Shown: piece after piece, positions 1-5,111 of the stretch
Layout of the letters: the number at the start of each line of letters is the position of its first letter
Position numbering within the stretch: the stretch's first letter is position 1
Source of the DNA: JBNJEM01 sp051745935
GTDB lineage: Bacteria > Planctomycetota > Planctomycetia > Pirellulales > Pirellulaceae
DNA length: 5,489 nucleotides
Direction of reading: 5' to 3'
Assembly (NCBI GenBank): GCA_051745935.1
Contig: JBNJEM010000547.1
Span: 1-5,489 of the forward strand
The notes under the pieces: generated by a model
Seen by the model: only the letters and a program-made list of their open reading frames with translations
What the model was told of the DNA's origin: nothing
Databases searched by the model: none
Translations under genes and position numbers: made by a program

Positions 1-277
1 GAAAGCGGCCCGACGCAAGCCGTCCTCCCGTTGGTCGGACTCGCGGCGGAGAAAGTCATCCGCGACCGGTATATATTTCAGGCGGTTGGATTCTTCCGGG
101 TGGAAAGCGGCCCGACGCAAGCCGTCCTCCCGTTGGTCGGACTCGCGGCGGAGAAAGTCATCCGCGACCGGTATATATTTCAGGCGGTTGGGTTTTTGCG
201 GGTGGAAAGCGGCCCGACGCAAGCCGTCCTCCCGTTGGTCGGACTCGCGGCGGAGAAAATCATCCGCGACCGGTATA
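1..277 (+). repeat. Tandem array of a 104-bp TATA-bounded repeat (one partial and two full units)
   Basis: Three units lie head to tail with a period of 102 bp: a partial unit at 1-73, then full units at 72-175 and 174-277. A unit starts TATATTTCAGGCGG and ends CGACCGGTATA; neighbouring units share the TA at the junction. The partial unit is identical to the second unit over 73 bp; the third differs from the second at about four positions. Each unit contains two potential hairpins (10-38 and 41-65 in the first). Because 102 is divisible by three, the array stays open in two frames and gives repetitive Arg/Ser-rich translations, which I regard as artefacts. The array ends directly beside the stop codon of the HEAT-repeat gene. 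The family is not known to me by name; a small non-autonomous mobile element or a structured intergenic repeat would both fit. Confidence 0.93.
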
Positions 278-1489
278 CTACAGGTTGCGGCGCAGATTGA
301 TGCCGGGCACAACGTGTTTCCGCGACCACCAGTCCTTCCAGGCTTCCTTGTTGTAAGCGAAGTTGACCCCGTCCTCGGTGAGAGAGGTCAATGCCCTGAG
401 AACTTCCCGATTTCGGAGGGTGCGCTTGACCACTTTGGGCTTTCCACCCATGGTCAATCCAGTCCCGCCGCTTCCCATGCTGGTGTTGATGCTGCCCGGA
501 CCACCTCCCGGATATACTTTAATCTTGTGCGTCGTCACGACGGCTTCGATCAGCGCTGGAATCGCGGCGGGGTCTCCCAGACGCTCCAGCGCCCAAGCGG
601 CCCGGTTAATCACGGCATTTTCGTCGGCCTTCAAAGCTCGACTGAGCACGGCCACCGCTTGTTCCTTGCCGTGTTTGCGTATCGCTTCGATACTCCGTTC
701 CCGGATCTCCAGATCTGGATCGCGCATGACCCGTTGCAGCAAGGCCGCCACGGCATTTGAATTGTCGAATTGTGACAGGATCTCGACGTACACAATCTTC
801 AGCGACGTGGGGTCGCTCTCTTCATTGAGCAACTCGGCGACTGCCGCGATGGCGTACGGGCTGTCCACGGCCCGCATTTGCGCCAACGCCTCCGAGGTGG
901 TGTCGCGGCGCCGCAAAATCGATTTGCGCCAACGTCTGAGCTTCTTGCGCCATTCGATTTCCTTTTCTTCCCGCGTTTCACGCCGCGACGAAAGCTCGAT
1001 TTCTTGCGGTAGCTTCCAGGTTCCTTCGTGACGGACATAGCCCTGCTTCTGGTGCCATTCATCTTGCTTCACCCAATTTCCCTGGACCCGGCTGTACCCC
1101 AAAGCATGACGGGCCTCGGAATGATCCGGTGAAAGCTCCAGGATCCGCCCCAGATGAAATTCGCGTTCCGCGTCCAGCCCCGCTTCCCGGCAACGCTCCG
1201 CCATGTCCCAATGGCCTTCCACGGTGTCCGGAACCCTCGGCAACGCCGCCTCGTATTGCCGCCGAATTTTCGACTTCACCACGACCCGTTCCACCTGATC
1301 CGCCGCCAAAGTCAGATGTCCGCCTCCCTGAGTCGCGATCTCATAGGTCGACGGTGGATCAGCCTCGCTGTTTAACCACTCTCCCTCTATCCGGCCCCCG
1401 TGGGTTAACAGGAACACGTCCGCTCGAACATGAACCGTTGCCAAGGCAACCGGGATGGCGATCAGTAACGGCAGAATGTTTCCCATCAT
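278..1489 (-). CDS. Exported HEAT-repeat protein with TPR-like segment
   Basis: The 403-residue product starts with a hydrophobic stretch (about 5-19) and a possible signal peptidase site after VRA (residue 23), so it is probably exported. A short beta-rich segment follows (24-75, with LLTHGGRIEGEWLN). Next come a TPR-like helical pair (about 92-132), a Trp-rich link with GNWV and GTWKL (137-160), and a basic, probably coiled segment (166-196). HEAT-type helical repeats occupy about 205-320, for example ERSIEAIRKHG and AAWALERLGDPAAIPALIEA. A Gly-rich loop (328-350) and a C-terminal NKEAWKDWW motif complete the protein. HEAT and TPR repeats normally bind proteins; no catalytic site is visible and the partner is unknown. 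The start is uncertain. I chose the only in-frame ATG (1489, with a second ATG just after), but it lacks a Shine-Dalgarno sequence and any basic residue before the hydrophobic core. A GTG at 1546 has GAGGG six bases upstream and would add an Arg-rich n-region; the frame is open to a TTG at 1594. Confidence 0.85.
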   Translation of the reverse strand: MMGNILPLLIAIPVALATVHVRADVFLLTHGGRIEGEWLNSEADPPSTYEIATQGGGHLTLAADQVERVVVKSKIRRQYEAALPRVPDTVEGHWDMAERCREAGLDAEREFHLGRILELSPDHSEARHALGYSRVQGNWVKQDEWHQKQGYVRHEGTWKLPQEIELSSRRETREEKEIEWRKKLRRWRKSILRRRDTTSEALAQMRAVDSPYAIAAVAELLNEESDPTSLKIVYVEILSQFDNSNAVAALLQRVMRDPDLEIRERSIEAIRKHGKEQAVAVLSRALKADENAVINRAAWALERLGDPAAIPALIEAVVTTHKIKVYPGGGPGSINTSMGSGGTGLTMGGKPKVVKRTLRNREVLRALTSLTEDGVNFAYNKEAWKDWWSRKHVVPGINLRRNL

Positions 1490-1624
1490 TGGAGGGGCTC
1501 CATGCAGTCCGAAGGGCCGGGGAGGGACGCGTGTCACGCGACCCACCGGCTTCCCTCTTGGTGGCACCGGCGACGCGCATTCTGGTTTGACCAAACTACG
1601 CGGATCAACTCAGACTCCACTTTG

Positions 1625-1654
1625 AGTATATAACCAGACAGCCCAAGCGGGCAA
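1625..1654 (-). promoter_or_regulatory. Possible sigma-70-type promoter of the HEAT-repeat gene
   Basis: On the minus strand TTGCCC (1654-1649; 4 of 6 matches to TTGACA) is followed after 18 bases by TATACT (1630-1625; 5 of 6 matches to TATAAT). Transcription would begin near 1617. That gives a leader of about 130 nt to the ATG at 1489, about 70 nt to the GTG at 1546, or about 20 nt to the TTG at 1594. The near-palindrome GTTTGACCAAAC at 1585-1596 lies just downstream of the predicted start. This is a match by eye only. Confidence 0.4.
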
Positions 1655-1795
1655 ATCTCGTCTTTATTCCTCCTCCGATTGAGCGATTTTTCGGCCGATT
1701 ATGGCGGCTGCCGAGCGTCGTCGCCTTGGCCCTTTCGGCCCGTTTCGTCCTTGCTTCCACGCACCCAACAGGGCGCGAGGCGTCACAGAACAGAG

Positions 1796-1830
1796 GGCAC
1801 CGACTTGGAGCGTAGTCGTTCACGGGTGCC
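1796..1830. repeat. Nested hairpin
   Basis: GGCAC (1796-1800) can pair with GTGCC (1826-1830), and inside it CGACT (1801-1805) pairs with AGTCG (1814-1818) around an 8-base loop. The right side has an asymmetric bulge at 1819-1825. No T-run follows on either strand, so it is not an obvious terminator. Confidence 0.45.
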
Positions 1831-1863
1831 GGTACACGGCCTGGACACGCAAGGCTCGCATGG

Positions 1864-1980
1864 ATGCCACGGGCTTGTCTCGCGGTGGTTCACGCTCGCC
1901 GCTACAAAACCGGCCAGACACACCACGCCTGCCGGTCGGTAGCGTGGAACGTAACGGACCACGGGACAAGCCCGTGGCAT
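1864..1980. repeat. 117-bp inverted-repeat element with nested stems
   Basis: ATGCCACGGGCTTGTC (1864-1879) is perfectly complementary to 1965-1980. Inside it CACGCT (1891-1896) pairs with AGCGTG (1941-1946), and ACCGGC (1909-1914) pairs with GCCGGT (1931-1936). The right arm is also a hairpin on its own: CCACGGG and CCCGTGG around ACAAG (1959-1977). Three stems nested in the correct order make a long cruciform or a folded transcript possible. The strand and function are not known. Confidence 0.7.
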
Positions 1981-2064
1981 TTGCACCTGGAAAAGCCTTT
2001 CCTCAATATGTGCAACGGAGGTGTGAACGTCCGCGGACATCAGTCTTTTGCTCGTGAACGGTTA

Positions 2065-2089
2065 CCTTGGAGCTTCGCCGCTCCCCAGG
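2065..2089. repeat. Short hairpin
   Basis: GGAGC (2069-2073) pairs with GCTCC (2080-2084) around TTCGCC, and CCT (2065-2067) can add pairs with AGG (2087-2089) across a mismatch and a bulged base. No T-run follows. Confidence 0.4.
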
Positions 2090-2122
2090 GTGGAGGGGGC
2101 GTGTTGCTGGGATGGGGAAAAA

Positions 2123-2191
2123 CTTTAGGTCCTTGTGGCCCGTTTTGTTGCGCCTTGCGTCCTGGCCCGCGTCGAATCAAGGACCTCAAAG
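2123..2191. repeat. Inverted repeat with 42-bp loop
   Basis: AGGTCCTTG (2127-2135) is perfectly complementary to CAAGGACCT (2178-2186). CTTT (2123-2126) and AAAG (2188-2191) extend the stem to 13 pairs with a single bulged C at 2187. A further AAGGACC occurs at 2197-2203. The loop has no clear internal stem. Confidence 0.55.
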
Positions 2192-2353
2192 ACTGAAAGG
2201 ACCAAAGGGAACACGGCGGATGGGGCTCACCCGTGAAAAAAGCCGCACGGCGTCTTCCGTTTCTTCATCCGTGGGTCCGTACTGCCATCCGTGGGCCTAT
2301 CATGGCACCTGGAGCACCGCTAATGATCGTCACGGCGTGGGTGGGGAGAGGTC

Positions 2354-2410
2354 CAGTGTTTGAAACGAGGACGCGCAACAAACACTGTAAACCTACTCCC
2401 GCTGGTTTAC
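2354..2410. repeat. Two back-to-back hairpins
   Basis: CAGTGTTTG (2354-2362) pairs perfectly with CAAACACTG (2379-2387) around a 16-base loop. It is directly followed, sharing G2387, by GTAAACC (2387-2393) paired with GGTTTAC (2404-2410) around a 10-base loop. A weak ACCC/GGGT stem with five T residues (2409-2427) comes next on the plus strand and might be a poor terminator. The arrangement suggests a folded RNA or a protein binding region; I cannot assign a function. Confidence 0.6.
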
Positions 2411-2465
2411 CCAATTTGCGGGTTTTTGACCAGCCCAGCGTGTTGCTGTCGGTCAGCGGTTGGAA

Positions 2466-2480
2466 ATCCGTGCCACGGAT
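2466..2480. repeat. 15-bp odd palindrome
   Basis: ATCCGTG and CACGGAT flank a single C, giving a perfect 7-bp dyad. It lies 14 bp from the terminator stem. The one-base centre prevents a good RNA hairpin, so if it is functional a DNA-binding dimer is more likely than an RNA structure. Confidence 0.4.
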
Positions 2481-2489
2481 CATGCAAGC

Positions 2490-2526
2490 AAAAAGGCCCC
2501 GGCCAACTTACCGGTTGGCCGGGGCC
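2490..2526 (-). terminator. Strong intrinsic terminator, minus strand
   Basis: GGCCCCGGCCAAC (2495-2507) and its exact complement (2514-2526) form a 13-bp stem around a 6-base loop. Read on the minus strand it is immediately followed by five T residues (2494-2490), the classic Rho-independent arrangement. On the plus strand no T-run follows for about 18 bases, so it is directional. It would stop transcripts coming leftward from the groES-groEL operon, although it lies about 320 nt beyond the groEL stop codon, after the inverted 104-bp repeat and a short open frame. Confidence 0.85.
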
Positions 2527-2548
2527 GATCAATCGACGAGTGTCTTTT

Positions 2549-2652
2549 TATACCGGTCGCGGATGACTTTCCACGCCGCGAGTCCGACCAACGGGAGGAC
2601 GGCTTGCGTCGGGCAGCTTTCCACCCGGAAAAGTCCAACCGCCTGAAATATA
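2549..2652 (-). repeat. Complete inverted copy of the 104-bp repeat
   Basis: This is a full-length unit in the opposite orientation to the arrays at both window ends. It has the same ends (TATATTTCAGG at 2652 and CCGGTATA at 2549) and differs from the unit at 72-175 at about five positions. Both internal hairpins are intact: 2557-2562 pairs with 2576-2581, and 2584-2591 pairs with 2604-2612. The changes fall in a loop or outside the stems. It stands alone between the groEL stop codon and the terminator at 2490-2526. Confidence 0.92.
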
Positions 2653-2687
2653 ATCGCGGTTCGAGCTTAATACTCAAACTGTAAGCT

Positions 2688-2834
2688 TCATGTCTCGACT
2701 AGCTGGTAAAGCCCGGCTTTCGGGGCCTTCGCGGCCAGGACGGCACCCGTCACGGGTTCCAATTCGATCCACCTGGACACGACCTGAAACCAGGGCTTTT
2801 CCAGCGTCTGGGCCGTTCGAAGGACGTGAAACGT
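2688..2834 (-). pseudogene. Possible remnant of a coding sequence after groEL
   Basis: On the minus strand a 48-codon frame runs from just after a TAA (2837-2835) to a TGA (2690-2688). It is in phase with groEL but separated from it by two stop codons. There is no ATG; only internal GTG and TTG codons could start it. Its translation has a natural composition, including EKPWFQVVSRWIELEP and KAGLYQLVET, and most third codon positions are G or C. The opposite strand over the same bases gives an Arg/Pro/Ser-rich peptide. I do not recognise a family. It may be the decayed 3' end of a lost gene or simply chance in GC-rich DNA. Confidence 0.25.
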
Positions 2835-2846
2835 TTACACTTTGAG

Positions 2847-4475
2847 TTAATACATCTCGTCTTCGGGGCTTGGCCCGCCCTTCTTATCCTTGTCTTCCTT
2901 CGGCTTTTCCGCCACGAGTGCGTCACTGGTCAGCAGCAAGGTCGCGACACTGGCCGCGTTGCCCAAGGCGGTTCGGACGACCTTCGTGGGATCAATGACT
3001 CCGGCCTTGACGAGATCCTCGTATGTATCGGTCAACGCGTTGTAGCCATAATTCGCGGCCTTCCCTTCAATGACCCTTTCGCAGACGATTCCACCGTCTT
3101 GGCCGGCGTTGTCCGCGATCATGCTCAACGGCGAGCGACATGCGCGAAGGACGATATTGTAGCCAATTTTCTCGCCGTCGGTCAGGTCGTCGCCAGGCTT
3201 CACCTGCTTGGAAGCACGCAAGAGGGCGACTCCGCCACCCGGCAAAATGCCTTCCTCGACCGCCGCTCGCGTGGCGTGCAGCGCGTCTTCGACGCGAGCT
3301 TTTCTCTCTTTCATTTCGGTTTCGGTCGCGGCTCCGACGTTAACCTTGGCGACGCCGCCGGCCAGTTTGGCCAACCGTTCTTCCAGCTTCTCGCGATCGT
3401 AGTCGCTCGTCGCGTCCTCGATTTCGCGCCGCAACTGCTCGATCCGGCCCTTGATGTCACTGCTCTTGCCGGCCCCTTCCACGATCGTCGTGTTATCCTT
3501 GTCGACGATAACCTTCTTAGCGCGGCCCAGCTCACTGAGCGTTACCGATTCCAGCTTCACGCCCAAGGCTTCAAAGATCGCCGTGCCACCGGTCAAAATC
3601 GCGATGTCTTCCATCATGGCCTTGCGACGATCGCCGTAACCGGGCGCCTTGATCGCGCAGACCTGCATGGTTCCGCGCAACCGGTTGATCACCAAGGTGG
3701 CCAGTGCTTCCCCTTCGACGTCCTCGGCCACGATCAACAGGGGTTTGCCCTGCTGGACGACCGCCTCCAACAGCGGCACCATGTCCTTGATGTTGCTGAT
3801 CTTCTTCTCGAAAACCAAAACGTAGGCGTCTTCCAGCACGGCTTCCATCGACTCTTGGTCCGTGACGAAATAGGGAGAGAGATAGCCGCGATCAAACTGC
3901 ATGCCCTCGACCCACTCGACTTCCGTCTGCAGGCTTTTCCCTTCATCCACCGTGATGACGCCGTCTTTTCCGACCTTTTCCATGGCCGTCGCCAACAGTT
4001 CTCCAATCTCGGGATCGTTATTGGAGGCGATGGTGGCCACGTTCGCCATCGCCGCCTTGTCTTTGACCTTGATGGAAACACCGTGCAACTTTTCCGTGAT
4101 GTCACTGACGGCCTTCTCGATGCCGTGCTTCATCTGCACTGGGTTGACGCCCGAGACGACCGCGCGCAGCCCTTCGTTGAAAATGGCTTCAGCCAAGACG
4201 GTGGCCGTGGTCGTCCCATCACCCGCCACCTCGCTCGTCTTACTGGCCACCTCGCGAACCATGCGACAACCCATGTTCTCGTAAACGTCTTCCAGATCAA
4301 TTTCCTTCGCCACGGTCACGCCGTCTTTCGTCACCGTGGGCGAACCAAAACTTTTCTGGAGAATGACGTTCCGCCCCTTGGGGCCAAGCGTTACTTTGAC
4401 CGTCCGGGCCAGCTTCGATACGCCCCGCCGGATTGCGTCACGCGCTTCCTGGTCGAAAGCAATAATCTTTGCCAT
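2847..4475 (-). CDS. groEL: 60-kDa chaperonin GroEL
   Basis: The 542-residue protein is a complete GroEL subunit, the ATP-driven cytoplasmic ring chaperonin that folds proteins inside a chamber capped by GroES. Nucleotide-site motifs are intact: TLGPKG (29-34), TKDGVTVA (49-56) with Asp51, GDGTTT (85-90) with Asp86, and Asp397, the counterpart of E. coli Asp398. The family signature AAVEEGILPGGG lies at 404-415. The apical substrate and GroES-binding surface is conserved (RGYLSPYF at 196-203, EDVEGEALATLV at 251-262). The C-terminus is charged and ends KKGGPSPEDEMY, without the Gly-Gly-Met tail of E. coli GroEL. The frame is open to 4598, but homologues begin MAK and GGGAG lies 11 bases upstream of ATG 4475. 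It is the second gene of a groES-groEL operon. The gene contains no TTA, CTA or TCA codon, so a long spurious frame lies exactly opposite. Planctomycetes often carry several groEL copies; which one this is cannot be told here. Confidence 0.98.
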   Translation of the reverse strand: MAKIIAFDQEARDAIRRGVSKLARTVKVTLGPKGRNVILQKSFGSPTVTKDGVTVAKEIDLEDVYENMGCRMVREVASKTSEVAGDGTTTATVLAEAIFNEGLRAVVSGVNPVQMKHGIEKAVSDITEKLHGVSIKVKDKAAMANVATIASNNDPEIGELLATAMEKVGKDGVITVDEGKSLQTEVEWVEGMQFDRGYLSPYFVTDQESMEAVLEDAYVLVFEKKISNIKDMVPLLEAVVQQGKPLLIVAEDVEGEALATLVINRLRGTMQVCAIKAPGYGDRRKAMMEDIAILTGGTAIFEALGVKLESVTLSELGRAKKVIVDKDNTTIVEGAGKSSDIKGRIEQLRREIEDATSDYDREKLEERLAKLAGGVAKVNVGAATETEMKERKARVEDALHATRAAVEEGILPGGGVALLRASKQVKPGDDLTDGEKIGYNIVLRACRSPLSMIADNAGQDGGIVCERVIEGKAANYGYNALTDTYEDLVKAGVIDPTKVVRTALGNAASVATLLLTSDALVAEKPKEDKDKKGGPSPEDEMY

Positions 4476-4731
4476 GATCTCGTTATCTCCCTTCGCGTTG
4501 CAGTGCAAGTGACACTCGATGGCGCCGCCACTTGACACAATGTATTGATGTTCTTGTTGTGACTCGGTCCGCTTCGCGTTGCACCCCGGCGTAGCCACCC
4601 GGGCAACCGACGAACTTGAGCACCCCTTACGACTGAAGCTGATTGGTGCCCCGCGCGGGCTCGCGGCGACTTGCTTGCTCGCGCGCCCCGTGGCCGCGGC
4701 AGCCGGCCGCTTCCCTCTTTCCCACGCTAGG
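4476..4731 (-). other. groES-groEL spacer with GC-rich hairpins and a 12-bp direct repeat
   Basis: The spacer is 256 nt, long for this operon. Next to the groES stop codon a 5-bp stem GCGGC/GCCGC (4696-4700 with 4706-4710) is followed by GCGCGGGC paired with GCTCGCGC (4653-4660 with 4677-4684; one G-T pair). Neither has a T-run, so they are more likely mRNA processing or stability elements than terminators. CTTCGCGTTGCA occurs at 4491-4502 and 4572-4583, 81 bp apart. CAAGTG (4506-4511) can pair with CACTTG (4529-4534). I see no convincing second promoter and no CIRCE element. Confidence 0.55.
4487..4494 (-). promoter_or_regulatory. groEL ribosome binding site
   Basis: On the minus strand GAAGGGAG is followed after 11 bases by ATG 4475. 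The spacing is slightly long, but this site, together with the conserved MAK start, favours 4475 over the upstream in-frame start at 4598. Confidence 0.6.
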
Positions 4732-5058
4732 CTATTCCTCGATAACCGCTAAGATGTCGTCTTCACGCATCAACAACAATTCCTGGTCGCCCACTTGGAA
4801 CGTTTCGCCCGCATAGCTGCTGAAGATGACACGGTCGCCTTTTTTGACCTGCATCGGGCTGCGCCTGCCGTCGTCGAGCAGTTTGCCATCGCCCACGCTC
4901 TTGACCGTCCCTCGAGCGGGTTTGTCCTTGGCCGTGTCCGGCAAAACAATGCCCCCCGCCGTGGTTTCTTCCGACTCTTCCCGCTCAATCACCACCCGAC
5001 TGCCGAGCGGCTGCAATTTGATCTTGCCTGAAGACTTCTTCGTTGTCGCACTTGGCAT
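4732..5058 (-). CDS. groES: Co-chaperonin GroES
   Basis: The 108-residue protein is the 10-kDa co-chaperonin, which forms a heptameric lid on the GroEL ring and triggers substrate encapsulation. The GroES fold starts at about residue 15 (LQPLGSRVVIERE). The mobile loop that contacts GroEL is clear (about 28-44, with AGGIVLPD at 34-41). The roof hairpin region (GDGKLLDDGRR) follows, then KKGDRVIFSSYAGE (72-85) and the usual ending DILAVIEE. A Lys/Ser/Thr-rich extension, MPSATTKKSSGKIK, precedes the fold; E. coli GroES begins almost directly at the fold. No internal ATG would remove the extension, and GGAGGTG sits eight bases before ATG 5058, so this start is well supported. It is the first gene of the operon with groEL 256 nt downstream. 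Confidence 0.97.
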   Translation of the reverse strand: MPSATTKKSSGKIKLQPLGSRVVIEREESEETTAGGIVLPDTAKDKPARGTVKSVGDGKLLDDGRRSPMQVKKGDRVIFSSYAGETFQVGDQELLLMREDDILAVIEE

Positions 5059-5066
5059 GTGCCTTA

Positions 5067-5073
5067 CACCTCC
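5067..5073 (-). promoter_or_regulatory. groES ribosome binding site
   Basis: GGAGGTG on the minus strand, eight bases before ATG 5058, is a near-ideal Shine-Dalgarno sequence and fixes the groES start, including its N-terminal extension. Confidence 0.85.
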
Positions 5074-5111
5074 ACTTGCTGATTCGCGTATCCGCCATTT
5101 GCCGCGTCCAG

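Larger units (their letters stand above)
1595..2489. other. Long spacer without a convincing gene, rich in inverted repeats
   Basis: This stretch of about 0.9 kb separates the HEAT-repeat gene from the terminator at 2490-2526. Open frames exist on both strands, but their translations are Arg/Pro/Ser/His-rich with no recognisable domain, and several overlap in competing frames, as expected from GC-rich noncoding DNA. The sequence holds many inverted repeats: a 16-bp perfect pair (1864-1879 with 1965-1980), nested stems at 1796-1830, a 10-bp palindrome GTCCGCGGAC at 2029-2038, a hairpin at 2065-2089, a 9-bp pair at 2127-2135 with 2178-2186, two back-to-back hairpins at 2354-2410 and a palindrome at 2466-2480. 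CATCCGTGGG occurs twice, 20 bp apart (2266-2275 and 2286-2295). Structured RNAs or decayed small elements could account for it. Confidence 0.6.

Noticed and set aside
1..277. CRISPR array
   Set aside because: The units are contiguous 102-bp repeats with no unique spacers; the differences between units are scattered point changes, and there are no cas genes.
31..760. Open frames across the left repeat array with a repeating 34-residue peptide
   Set aside because: The 102-bp period keeps frames open by arithmetic. The translations are Arg/Ser/Lys-rich, continue antisense into the HEAT-repeat gene, and the inverted copy at 2549-2652 gives the same peptide in a spacer.
1783..2040. 85-codon minus-strand frame, plus several plus-strand frames, in the long spacer
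   Set aside because: They cross the nested inverted repeat, so parts of the translation only reflect the repeat arms. They compete with each other in overlapping frames and lack domain features.
2690..2785. tRNA-like segment (AGCTGGTAAAGC and TTCGATCC)
   Set aside because: The D-arm-like and T-loop-like words are present, but no T-stem can be formed next to the loop and no anticodon stem fits, so a tRNA fold fails.
2826..4535. A 569-codon open frame on the plus strand, opposite groEL
   Set aside because: It is in exact codon register with groEL on the other strand and exists because groEL contains no TTA, CTA or TCA codon. Its translation matches no family I recognise, whereas groEL is unambiguous.
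4500..4540. CIRCE heat-shock operator upstream of groEL
   Set aside because: GACACTC and a CAAGTG/CACTTG dyad are present, but the TTAGCACTC-N9-GAGTGCTAA pattern is not, and the position inside the operon would be unusual.
4476..4598. N-terminal extension of GroEL starting at 4598
   Set aside because: The frame is open, but GroEL proteins begin MAK, a ribosome binding site precedes ATG 4475, and the extension contains a DNA repeat rather than a conserved domain.
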